In this document: positions 1 through 7,515 of the stretch, one piece after another
Numbering within the stretch: position 1 is the first letter of the stretch
How the letters are laid out: every line of letters starts with the position of its first letter
From: Dyadobacter arcticus
GTDB lineage: Bacteria > Bacteroidota > Bacteroidia > Cytophagales > Spirosomataceae
Length of the DNA: 64,000 nucleotides
Direction: 5' to 3'
Assembly (NCBI RefSeq): GCF_011762185.1
Contig: NZ_JAASQJ010000001.1
Span: 186,001 to 250,000 of the forward strand
The notes under the pieces: model-generated
Told to the model about the DNA's origin: nothing
The model's input: the letters and a program-made list of their open reading frames with translations, nothing else
Databases searched by the model: none
Made by a program: the position numbers and the translations under genes

Positions 1-155
1 GTGAAAGTTTTGCCGTCTTGTTTGAGGTAGGTCACTTTGTAATCCCCAGAAATGCGGGCGGATAATTCCGGGGCGGGATCTGCTTCTTTTTTAGAGCAGG
101 CAGTAAGACAGGCGATTACAGTAAATAGTACGAGAATGCGATTAAATGTTTTCAT
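1..155 (-). CDS. Putative lipoprotein, partial (C-terminus outside window)
   Basis: The reading frame starts at the ATG at 153-155 and runs off the window start, leaving about 51 residues. The N-terminus is a lipoprotein signal: MKTFNR, a hydrophobic stretch, then the lipobox LTAC followed by SKKEADPAPE. The mature part begins with a short acidic/proline linker and then a segment containing SGDYKVTYLKQDGKTF, which resembles the first strand of a lipocalin-like or beta-sandwich domain. That resemblance is weak and no family is assigned. It should be anchored in a membrane facing the periplasm or the surface. The gene is divergent from the DUF5694 gene, with 279 bp between them in which no other gene is visible. 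Confidence 0.7.
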   Translation of the reverse strand, partial: MKTFNRILVLFTVIACLTACSKKEADPAPELSARISGDYKVTYLKQDGKTF

Positions 156-434
156 TGTTTTGATTTGTTTAGAGTTTTGAGTTAGAAAAGTTTTTCATGG
201 CCTTTTGAGCGATACAAAGTTGCATCGGACCGTTTCGAAACGCAGATGGAAATCGTCTTACAAGGGATTTGTCCCGACCAATCGGCTTTCGCACCGACCA
301 ACGGGTTCGTCGGTAATTGCGAGGTAGTAATGAAGGGTGTTTGCTTTCGTCGTCGAAATGAGAGGGTTAGTCGATCTCTTTTATCTTTCTTCCTTTCGAA
401 TTTGAAATTCGTGCCTTAATCCATCTATAAAAGC

Positions 435-1256
435 ATGACCATGAAAATTATTCTCATTCAATTATTCGCCGCGTTTGCACTGCTTACCAATAGCATTGCC
501 CAAAGTAATCCCGCCAAAACGGAAGTTTTGCTGGTCGGGGTGTTCCATTTCAACAATCCGGGACTGGATGTTGCCAAATTCAAAATAGATGACATGCTAA
601 GCCAAAAACGCCAGCAAGAAATCCAGGAAATTCGTAATAACCTGGTCGCATTTAAGCCCGATGCCATTTATACTGAAATTAATTTGGATAATACCCAATG
701 GCTGGACAGTACTTATGCCGCTTTCCAAAAAGACCAAAGCCCGTTGAAGACAAAAAAAAATGAACTTTACCAACTATCACTTGCGGTTGGGCATCAGCTT
801 AAACTGCCAAAAATATATGCGAGCGATGCTAACGCTGATTTCCCTTTTGATTCCATGATGAACTCCATCAGGGAGGCAGGCCAAACACAATTGGAAAAAG
901 AAATGGTTGAGCTGATGCACACGATAGAGCAGGAAATGAATAACCGACTCGCTACTCAATCTGTCAAAAACATTTTATTATGGATGAACAATCCGGAAAT
1001 GCGCCGCAAAGATTTGGGATGGTATATTAATAGCCCTACGCTCGCTGGGAAACTTAATAACGATATTGGTGCTACGCTGAGTGGGAACTGGCTGATGCGT
1101 AATCTGAAAATTTACAGCAATATTTTGAAGCAGCTCAAAGGAGATGAAAAACGGATCGTCATTATTTACGGCGCAAGCCATTGTGCCCCATTGGATTATT
1201 ATTTCTCCATGAATGACCGTTTCAAGCTGGTTCCGCTAGATACGGTGTTGAGATAG
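435..1256 (+). CDS. Secreted DUF5694 domain protein
   Basis: The 273-residue protein has an N-terminal signal peptide (hydrophobic to about residue 22, cleavage likely after NSIAQ). It then opens with EVLLVGVFHFNNPGLD, characteristic of DUF5694, a family distantly reminiscent of TraB/GumN proteins. Further conserved pieces are an acidic YTEIN strand near residue 80 and a C-terminal RIVIIYGASHCAPLDYYF block near residues 240-257 carrying a GxxH-type histidine. The early histidine and glutamate with the late histidine suggest a metal- or substrate-binding site, but the biochemical function of the family is not established. A second in-frame ATG at 441 would give a cleaner signal peptide (MKIILIQLF) and may be the real start. 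It appears to be a single-gene unit. Confidence 0.75.
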   Translation: MTMKIILIQLFAAFALLTNSIAQSNPAKTEVLLVGVFHFNNPGLDVAKFKIDDMLSQKRQQEIQEIRNNLVAFKPDAIYTEINLDNTQWLDSTYAAFQKDQSPLKTKKNELYQLSLAVGHQLKLPKIYASDANADFPFDSMMNSIREAGQTQLEKEMVELMHTIEQEMNNRLATQSVKNILLWMNNPEMRRKDLGWYINSPTLAGKLNNDIGATLSGNWLMRNLKIYSNILKQLKGDEKRIVIIYGASHCAPLDYYFSMNDRFKLVPLDTVLR

Positions 1257-1279
1257 GCAGAACATCTATTGCGCTTTCT

Positions 1280-1435
1280 TCACAACACCACATTAGCGGA
1301 CCTTTTCTGACGGCATTTATCACTGCAGTATTTAACTTCGTCCCATACCTTTTCCCATTTTTTTCGCCAGCTGAATGGCCTCCCACAAACAACGCATATT
1401 TTTTCTGGAAGATGTTGCTTTTTAATCTTGGACAC
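1280..1435 (-). CDS. DUF2256 family mini-protein, zinc-ribbon-like (51 aa)
   Basis: This short frame reads from GTG at 1433-1435 to TGA at 1280-1282 and gives 51 residues. The core is [17 protein letters not shown] followed by [12 protein letters not shown], with four cysteines spaced CxxC and CxxxC. This is the DUF2256 signature, a small Cys-rich protein expected to bind one zinc. The function is unknown; members are often seen close to cryptochrome/photolyase genes, and none is present here. Only the GTG is available as a start, because a TAA lies four codons further upstream in frame. The gene sits between the DUF5694 gene and the glycosyltransferase operon, and its start overlaps the proposed promoter of the latter on the other strand. 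Confidence 0.7.
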   Translation of the reverse strand: MSKIKKQHLPEKICVVCGRPFSWRKKWEKVWDEVKYCSDKCRQKRSANVVL

Positions 1436-1456
1436 AATTTCGGTTGGTTACATTTG
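1428..1456 (+). promoter_or_regulatory. Putative Bacteroidota-type promoter for the glycosyltransferase operon
   Basis: A perfect TAnnTTTG -7 box (TACATTTG, 1449-1456) is preceded by a TTG at 1428-1430 with an 18-bp spacer, fitting the Bacteroidota housekeeping promoter pattern. Transcription would begin near 1463, giving a leader of roughly 78 nt before the ATG at 1541. The call rests on sequence match only. Confidence 0.4.
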
Positions 1457-1540
1457 AGATTTTAATCCCGGCATAATATTTCTATACCAATCATAACATC
1501 AACATTCTTATGCCTTTATAGAAATTTTACGCAATAAACT

Positions 1541-2638
1541 ATGAAAATCGGGATTATAGCTCACTTGAAATACCCAATTGCCAAACCCTTCCAGGGCGGT
1601 CTCGAAGCATTTACATATGATATCAGTCAACGTTTGCTGGCCAGGGGTCATGACGTCATATTGTATGCCTGCGCTGCCTCGGACCCGATTTTAAATGTTC
1701 GTCCCATATTGTCGGTGGAAGACCATAGTCCTATCGTTTCATCCAAATTCACTTCTCGTGAGTTAAGCATGGAGTTCATTGCAACGCACCATGCATACGT
1801 AGAGATGATGCAGGAAATTGACAACGACGGATTGGATGTCATCTTTAACAATAGCCTCAATTATGTGCCCATTATGATGGCATCATTGGTTGCAGCCCCA
1901 ATGCTGACTGTACTGCATACACCCCCGATCTTCGAATTGAAGAATGCCATCCGCCGCGAGCAGGATTACGGAGGTGTCAACTATGTATCGGTTTCAGTCT
2001 CCAATGCACAAAATTGGAAAGATTATGCCCCGGAATGCAATGTAATCCCAAATGGCATTGACCTCAAAACCTGGCAGTTCTATCCAGACAATGAGGGGGA
2101 ATACGTCATGTGGTTTGGCCGGATCCATCCAGACAAAGGCTTGCACATTGCCATTCAGGCTGCGAAAGTGGCGGGTAAAAAAATGAAAATTGCCGGGGCA
2201 ATTAGTGATGAATTTTATTTCCAGGAATACATTTTACCTCTCTTGGACGAATCGATCGAACTGGTCGGTCATTGCGATCACAATGCTTTGAACGAATTGA
2301 TTGGAAATGCTCAGGTTAGCCTGATTACTCCTTGCTGGGATGAACCTTTTGGACTCGTCGTTGCAGAGTCGCTCGCTTGTGGAACGCCGGTTGCCGGCAT
2401 TGCGCGAGGCGCATTGCCATACCTGCTTTGTGAGAATACAGCCCGACTTTCTTTAACGGAGGATATAGACGAGCTGGCCCAATGCATTCACGATGCAGCG
2501 GCACTGAGCCGTCGGGGGTGCCGGGAAAGGGCTGAGCAAAATTTTGATGTGGAAATGATGGTCGATGCTTATGAGCAACTTTTGGAAGGAGTTGCCAAAA
2601 AAGCGGTTCCCTTTAAAATAACCGCAAGTGCAGCCTAA
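1541..2638 (+). CDS. Glycosyltransferase family 4
   Basis: The 365-residue cytoplasmic GT-B glycosyltransferase should transfer a sugar from a nucleotide donor to a glycan or lipid acceptor. The N-terminal donor-independent half has the glycine-rich loop QGGLEAFTYD (about 18-27) and the His-containing VLHTPP near 124. The linker carries the IPNGID motif (169-174) and WFGRIHPDKG (191-200). The C-terminal half has the EPFGLVVAESLACGTPV nucleotide-sugar signature at 268-284, including the E-x7-E pair. The length is typical of GT4. It overlaps the next gene by 11 bp, so the two are translationally coupled. The actual sugar and acceptor cannot be deduced. Confidence 0.85.
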   Translation: MKIGIIAHLKYPIAKPFQGGLEAFTYDISQRLLARGHDVILYACAASDPILNVRPILSVEDHSPIVSSKFTSRELSMEFIATHHAYVEMMQEIDNDGLDVIFNNSLNYVPIMMASLVAAPMLTVLHTPPIFELKNAIRREQDYGGVNYVSVSVSNAQNWKDYAPECNVIPNGIDLKTWQFYPDNEGEYVMWFGRIHPDKGLHIAIQAAKVAGKKMKIAGAISDEFYFQEYILPLLDESIELVGHCDHNALNELIGNAQVSLITPCWDEPFGLVVAESLACGTPVAGIARGALPYLLCENTARLSLTEDIDELAQCIHDAAALSRRGCRERAEQNFDVEMMVDAYEQLLEGVAKKAVPFKITASAA

Positions 2639-3701
2639 TTTTGCTTTTTATATCCATCATCACGGCTCCGGTCATTTCATGCGCGCCCTTGCAATTGCAA
2701 GGCGTCTATCAAATGCTCAGGTAACTTTTCTCGGAAGTAACCTGAAACGCTTTCAGTCTTTGTTACCGGCGCACATTAACTGCGTTCATTTACCGATGGA
2801 CGTGCCTATCGAATCGGATACATTTGCCACGTCCCAAAAGTTGGATTTCCTCCATTATGCGCCGCTAAATGTTTGGGGCTTGTTGGAAAGGAGTGAAATG
2901 ATTGTAAAGACTCTGAAGGCCAGTTTTCCGATTATGCTAATTGTGGATGTTTCTGTGGAAGTTACCATGCTGGCAACACTTGTCGGTGTACCTACGATTG
3001 TTATCAGGCAAAATGGTAACAGGGATGACGTTGCGCATCTGAATGCTTATCAAAGCGCCCAGATGCTGCTGGCACCATGCCCGCAAATTTTAGTGGATCA
3101 ATCCGCAGCTGATTGGGTAGAAAGAAAGACATTTTACTCAGGAGGATTTTGCCGTTACGACGACCGCGAAAATCTCGCAATACCACCTGAAAAGGGGAAA
3201 ATCGGGATCATTATCGGGGCGGGAGGAACTTCAATCGATTGTGAGCTGGTGAAAGCGATTGCACGGCAATGTCAACCCAGCAGCTTCCATCTTATTGGGG
3301 AAATGTCCATTCACGGCAGCGCTAAGTTTGAGGAAAGTAATATCATCTACCATGGTGCAATGGGAGATCCAGCGGGGCTTTTGGCCGATTGTGAAGTTGT
3401 AATCGGCAATGCGGGCCACAACACGGTAATGGAAATGGCAGCGCTGAACAAAAGGTTTATTTGTATCACCGAAGAAAGGCCATTTCACGAACAGGTCCGC
3501 AAAGGAGCTTTGTTACAGGCCAACAACATGGCCATTGTCTTAGATCATCATAATCTTGATTTAGTAGATTGGCCCGCATTGATTCAAAAAGCGCAGAATC
3601 TTTCTGAAAATGGTTGGCAGGGAGTGATTAATCCAAATGCACTTGATGCGATTTCGGAGCAATTGTTCAGTAAATGGGAAGAAATTTTTTCATCTAAATA
3701 A
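2628..3701 (+). CDS. GT-B glycosyltransferase, MurG/UGT-like
   Basis: The 357-residue protein has an N-terminal HHHGSGHFMRA motif (residues 10-20) like the glycine/histidine loop of MurG-type and UDP-glycosyltransferase-like enzymes. A C-terminal donor-binding block, GNAGHNTVMEMAALNKRF, lies near residues 263-280, followed by ERPFHEQ. The proposed start is GTG at 2628, inside the end of the GT4 gene, because it precedes the conserved first beta strand (NFAFYIHHHG) and no later ATG retains it. Together with the GT4 it forms a two-gene operon likely to build or decorate a small glycoconjugate. Substrates are unknown. Confidence 0.75.
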   Translation: MQPNFAFYIHHHGSGHFMRALAIARRLSNAQVTFLGSNLKRFQSLLPAHINCVHLPMDVPIESDTFATSQKLDFLHYAPLNVWGLLERSEMIVKTLKASFPIMLIVDVSVEVTMLATLVGVPTIVIRQNGNRDDVAHLNAYQSAQMLLAPCPQILVDQSAADWVERKTFYSGGFCRYDDRENLAIPPEKGKIGIIIGAGGTSIDCELVKAIARQCQPSSFHLIGEMSIHGSAKFEESNIIYHGAMGDPAGLLADCEVVIGNAGHNTVMEMAALNKRFICITEERPFHEQVRKGALLQANNMAIVLDHHNLDLVDWPALIQKAQNLSENGWQGVINPNALDAISEQLFSKWEEIFSSK

Positions 3702-3710
3702 AACAGCAAT

Positions 3711-3966
3711 TTACCGCTTGATAGCCAGTTTTATTTCATCCGGATTTGGAAGCCAGCCACCCATAGGCCATTGTTTCCATTTCCTAAAAAACATTCCAGC
3801 ATTCTGAATGACATCTTCGAAATGATTTAATGGCGGGTCATAACTGGGATGGTATTGGTGAAAAACAGGTGTTCCCCCAATTCAAGCCCCTTAATCAAAT
3901 TGACCAGCGCAGACTGGCGGGATTTAATGATGGTAAGAACGGAAAGCACCACACGGATGCTGCCAT
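3711..3966 (-). pseudogene. GT2 glycosyltransferase remnant with internal deletion
   Basis: Between copA and the glycosyltransferase operon the minus strand encodes two pieces of one protein family in different frames. The upstream piece (about 3880-3966) reads IRVVLSVLTIIKSRQSAL then VNLIKGLE, typical of the first strand and helix of a GT2 domain. The downstream piece (3711 to about 3880) reads VFHQYHPSYDPPLNHFEDV then NAGMFFRKWKQWPMGGWL and ends in a TAA. This resembles the galactosyltransferase-like C-terminal region of some GT2 enzymes. The roughly 200 residues expected between them are missing and the frames do not match, so this is an internally deleted, dead gene. The family call comes from recognising motifs, not from a search. 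Confidence 0.5.
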
Positions 3967-3972
3967 TTTTAT

Positions 3973-6246
3973 TTATAGCCTTCCCGTCTTCAAGAGCAGG
4001 CTATTTGCAACTACCGATACCGAACTTAAAGCCATGGCGGCGCCTGCGATCATTGGGTTTAATAAAAAGCCGTTGAAAGAGTATAACACCCCGGCTGCCA
4101 GCGGGATACCAACCAAATTGTAGACAAAGGCCCAAAATAGGTTTTGCCTGATCGTCCTAACGGTTCTGCCCGAAAGCTTTAATGCTTTGGGTACCATATT
4201 GAGATCGGAAGTAATTAAGGTCATTTTGGCAACATCCATCGCGATATCCGAACCTTTCCCCATTGCAATACTCACATCCGCCTGCGCCAACGCCTGGCTG
4301 TCGTTGATACCATCACCTACCATGGCGACTATCTTTCCTTGGGCCTGTAACTCTTTTACAAAACCTGCTTTTTCAGAAGGCATTACCTCTGCTTTATAAT
4401 GAAGCAGCCCAACTTCCGCTGCCACAGAGGCGGCTGTATCTTCGTTATCACCCGTCAGCATGTATACTTCAATACCGCGGCTTCTCAATGTCTTGATAGC
4501 CTCCTGAGAAGTGGATTTAATTTGATCAGCAATACCAATCGCCGCCAGTACTTGTTTTCCCGAACTAAAATAAATGACCGTTTTTGCCTGTTTTTGCCAT
4601 TCCAGGGTTTCAGTGAGAAGTTTCCGGCCGATAGCGATACCCTTATCATCCATCAGTTTTTTGTTTCCGACAAAATATTTGATGTCATCCTTTACCGCGC
4701 TTACGCCCAAACCCGTAATGCTTTCAAACTGGTCCAATGTCGTATTTTCAATCTCTTCCCGTTTCAGACTATGTACTACCGCTTCTGCCAGCGGATGTTC
4801 CGAGCGCATTTCCATGGCGTACAAAATTTGCCTTTCAATAGCCTGCTGCTGTGTGGTCGTCTCCCAAATCATATCTGTTACAGCGGGTTTTCCTTCCGTA
4901 ATGGTGCCTGTCTTGTCCAGAATGACTGTATCAACCCGATATGCCAGTTCAAGACTTTCAGCATCCTTGATCAGAATATTGTTTTCAGCACCTTTTCCAA
5001 TACCAACCATGATGGCGGTAGGTGTTGCAAGGCCAAGTGCGCACGGACAGGCAATTACAAGAACAGTAATAGATGTCAGCAATGCATGGCTAAATGCATT
5101 TTGACCCCCAAATATCATCCAGGCTACAAAAGTCAGTATTGAAATTCCAATAACAATCGGGACAAAAATGCCCGCAATTTCGTCAACCAATTTTTGTACA
5201 GGGGCCTTGCTACCCTGTGCTTCCTGCACCATATGGATGATCCGGGCCAGAATGGTATCGCCACCCACTTTTTGCGCCTCAAACCGAAAACTGCCCTTTT
5301 GATTAATTGTACCTGCGAAAACGCTGTCGCCTTGCCTTTTTTCAACTGGAATTGGCTCACCGCTAATCATGCTTTCGTCCACAAAAGAGCTGCCGGACCT
5401 TACAGCACCGTCCACGGGAATTTTTTCTCCCGGCTTCACCATAATCGTATCACCGACCAGCACCTGGGCAACCGGCAATTCCTGTTCAATCTCGTTTCTG
5501 ATTATATGGACTGTTTTCGGCTGCCAACCGATTAGCTTTTTGAGGGCAGATGAAGTATTGGACTTAGCCCTCCCTTCCAGCAATTTGCCAATGGAAATAA
5601 AGGCAACCACCACTGCCGCCGCTTCGTAATAAACATGTGGATGCACGCCCCGGACATGCCAGAATTCGGGATAAACAGTATTGAAAAAACTGAAAATAAA
5701 GGCAATACCTGTGCTGAGTGCCACCAGCGTGTCCATGTTTGCCTTTCCTAAACGGGCTTGCCTGAAAGCATTAACAAAAAACTTTCTTCCCAGGATAAAT
5801 ACAACCGGAAAGGAAAGCCCCATCATGAGCCAGTTTGCATAGGGCAACGAATAGTTAGACCCATCCATAAATAACATTCCGATGATGATAAGTGGGATGG
5901 AAAGTGCTACTGCCCAGATCGTTCGTTTTTTCAAAAGTTGATATTCTATTTCTTGTGCTTGTTGTTGTGCATGCTGGGGATCTTCTGCATCAATGATCAG
6001 GTCATAACCGATCGCTCGGACTGCATTTTGAAGATCTTTGGTTTTTACACTTTTATCAAATTTGGCCCAAGCGGTCTGGTTGGCATAATTCACGCCAGCA
6101 TCTTGCACGCCTTTGGTCGATTTTAACATACTTTCGATGCTCACAGCGCAAGCTGCGCAACTCATGCCCAATACCGGAAATGTCTGCCTTAACGGTTTTC
6201 CTTCCGCGGTGTTCTTTTTTATATCGCTTATTAAATTGGTCTCCAT
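3973..6246 (-). CDS. copA: Copper-translocating P1B-type ATPase
   Basis: The 757-residue inner-membrane pump exports monovalent copper using ATP. It has one N-terminal heavy-metal-associated domain with GMSCAAC (Cys30 and Cys33), then transmembrane helices. The actuator loop carries SGEP near 295, the ion-site CPC is at 400-402, the phosphorylation motif DKTGT at 444-448, the P1B His-Pro pair near 484 and the hinge GDGINDS at 644-650. The last helices carry YN near 709 and MALSS near 738, consistent with a copper(I) rather than zinc exporter. The length is normal. It stands alone, with no copper chaperone or regulator visible beside it, and ends six bases before the GT2 remnant. Confidence 0.95.
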   Translation of the reverse strand: METNLISDIKKNTAEGKPLRQTFPVLGMSCAACAVSIESMLKSTKGVQDAGVNYANQTAWAKFDKSVKTKDLQNAVRAIGYDLIIDAEDPQHAQQQAQEIEYQLLKKRTIWAVALSIPLIIIGMLFMDGSNYSLPYANWLMMGLSFPVVFILGRKFFVNAFRQARLGKANMDTLVALSTGIAFIFSFFNTVYPEFWHVRGVHPHVYYEAAAVVVAFISIGKLLEGRAKSNTSSALKKLIGWQPKTVHIIRNEIEQELPVAQVLVGDTIMVKPGEKIPVDGAVRSGSSFVDESMISGEPIPVEKRQGDSVFAGTINQKGSFRFEAQKVGGDTILARIIHMVQEAQGSKAPVQKLVDEIAGIFVPIVIGISILTFVAWMIFGGQNAFSHALLTSITVLVIACPCALGLATPTAIMVGIGKGAENNILIKDAESLELAYRVDTVILDKTGTITEGKPAVTDMIWETTTQQQAIERQILYAMEMRSEHPLAEAVVHSLKREEIENTTLDQFESITGLGVSAVKDDIKYFVGNKKLMDDKGIAIGRKLLTETLEWQKQAKTVIYFSSGKQVLAAIGIADQIKSTSQEAIKTLRSRGIEVYMLTGDNEDTAASVAAEVGLLHYKAEVMPSEKAGFVKELQAQGKIVAMVGDGINDSQALAQADVSIAMGKGSDIAMDVAKMTLITSDLNMVPKALKLSGRTVRTIRQNLFWAFVYNLVGIPLAAGVLYSFNGFLLNPMIAGAAMALSSVSVVANSLLLKTGRL

Positions 6247-6265
6247 AGCCTCGAATTCCTTTCTA

Positions 6266-6273
6266 CAAAGTTA
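6266..6273 (-). promoter_or_regulatory. Putative -7 box upstream of copA
   Basis: The minus strand reads TAACTTTG here, a perfect match to TAnnTTTG. The predicted start of transcription is about 12 bases before the copA ATG, so the leader would be very short. No clear TTTG -33 box lies at the usual spacing, so this is tentative. Confidence 0.3.
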
Positions 6274-6508
6274 CCTGGATGCTGAGGCTGAATTTTACAC
6301 AATTAGGGTTGTGCCTTACATGATTTTAATGCAGCCATCCATTAGAGATATCGGTCTGAAATGGGTTTAACTCAATTCTACTTTGTTGAAATAATTCTAC
6401 GCGCGAATTGTAATTGAAGCGTTTAGGTAGATCAAACTTGGAATTATTTTATTCCGATGGCATGGGTTTTGAATATTCGGCTGAACGTTCTTATAAATTC
6501 TAATACAA

Positions 6509-6760
6509 ATGGTTACGTTAAACTTTGTTAAAGATGACTGGGTGAAGGAAAAAAACGGATCCAGATTAATGCAGGTTGATGAGTACCAGATTATTGAGGC
6601 AGTTACTCACGCAAGTGGGAATATGTCGTTACCTCTTGTGAAAAGAGTTTATAGTGGCAAAATCTGGTGTACGTGGGTTAATGAAAATAAAACCGTCGTC
6701 ACACAACCTTTCTGGGAATATGAGATTGAAGCTGCGGTTCCAAACTCGGCACTAATGTAG
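6509..6760 (+). CDS. Small protein of unknown function (83 aa), possibly YodC/DUF2158-like
   Basis: The 83-residue frame starts MVTLNFVKDDWVKEKNGS and ends with a WEYEIEAA segment. The pattern of a short basic opening strand, KNGSRLMQV, then KIWCTWVNENKTV and an aromatic acidic end recalls DUF2158 (YodC-like) proteins, which have VxLKSGGPxMTV and CxWF segments. The match is loose. There is no signal peptide or membrane segment, so it should be cytoplasmic. It is monocistronic, flanked by a 262-bp gap on the left and a strong terminator on the right. Confidence 0.55.
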   Translation: MVTLNFVKDDWVKEKNGSRLMQVDEYQIIEAVTHASGNMSLPLVKRVYSGKIWCTWVNENKTVVTQPFWEYEIEAAVPNSALM

Positions 6761-6811
6761 CCAGTAACGCTTACACGTCCTTCTATCAGTACCGAACTGA
6801 CCTCACACCCA

Positions 6812-6851
6812 AACAAAAATGCCCGGAAAAGGATTTCCGGGCATTTTTGTT
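6812..6851. terminator. Bidirectional rho-independent terminator
   Basis: An 18-bp perfect inverted repeat (6812-6829 and 6834-6851) has a 4-nt loop, a GCCCGG/CCGGGC core and A/T tracts on both sides. It lies between two converging genes and can terminate both. Confidence 0.9.
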
Positions 6852-6870
6852 GTCAAGCGTATTCAATAGT

Positions 6871-7242
6871 TTAAGGCTTTTTTGTAGAATCAGCCTGCGT
6901 AGTTGAAGTTGTATCACCTTTTTCAGCCATAGCTTTTCTATTTCTGCGGCTCATCCGATCTTTTTTCTTTCCTGACGAGGGTGTCAAGGTATCTTGCATA
7001 ATGGTACCAGAACTTTTTTGACCCTTAATCAAAGTATCCTCAGAGGGAGTCTGTACTGGTCTGGAAGGGGTTTGAGGCGAATTAAATTCCGACTTCTTAT
7101 CCGTTTCAGGAGTTGTTGGAACCGGACTTGTCTGTGGAGCCGTCGGAGGAGCAGTTTGTCCTGGGACTGTCGTTGTCTGAGCGTAGGCTGTACCCGCCAT
7201 AGCGAGGCAAACCAATACGATAATTGTGCGAAAAGTTTTCAT
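6871..7242 (-). CDS. Secreted Thr/Pro-rich low-complexity protein (123 aa)
   Basis: A clear signal peptide (MKTFRTIIVLVCLAMAGTAYA, cleaved before QTTT) is followed by about 100 residues dominated by Thr, Pro, Ser, Gln and Lys. Examples are PTAPQTSPVPTTPETDKK and the basic stretch SGKKKDRMSRRNRKAMAEK. No cysteines, fold or known domain are evident, and the mature part is probably disordered. It is likely a periplasmic or surface polypeptide of lineage-restricted type. It lies 273 bp downstream of kup in the same orientation and ends just before the shared terminator. No function can be assigned. Confidence 0.6.
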   Translation of the reverse strand: MKTFRTIIVLVCLAMAGTAYAQTTTVPGQTAPPTAPQTSPVPTTPETDKKSEFNSPQTPSRPVQTPSEDTLIKGQKSSGTIMQDTLTPSSGKKKDRMSRRNRKAMAEKGDTTSTTQADSTKKP

Positions 7243-7515
7243 TTCTGTTTGGTTTTTAGTTTATGATGCTGGTTTTTATCCAGATACAGCATCACTTAAT
7301 AAAAGCATTCCAGCGCGTTTGTAAAATGAAGATATAGATTGGGGTGTATTTGCATTCAACCAAGAAGCATTTAACCAAGCAATGCGTTTGTATCTATTTC
7401 TAAATAAACCTTTTATCCACAAAATGCGTACATGAATACCCAAAATTGATGTTATTTCGAGGATCATTTTGAGATAGTAATTAAATAAGTTTAATATAGA
7501 ATTATTTCGATATCG

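Noticed and set aside
231..242. Palindrome CGTTTCGAAACG and the nearby CGAATTT/AAATTCG (397-411)
   Set aside because: Possible operators between the divergent lipoprotein and DUF5694 genes, but short AT-rich palindromes occur by chance and no regulator is near.
1222..1437. 71-codon minus-strand frame in the gap before the glycosyltransferases
   Set aside because: It is a different frame of the DUF2256 gene, which explains the sequence far better.
4399..5142. Long plus-strand open frame of 247 codons inside copA
   Set aside because: It is antisense to the intact copA, has no recognisable motif and a composition (many Phe/Cys/Asn) expected of a shadow frame.
7264..7294. Inverted repeat TGATGCTG/CAGCATCA
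   Set aside because: It has no T run on the minus strand and no conserved position was visible, so neither terminator nor operator can be claimed.
7276..7467. 63-codon minus-strand frame between kup and the Thr/Pro-rich gene
   Set aside because: No family resemblance, low-complexity composition and no start context; regarded as intergenic.
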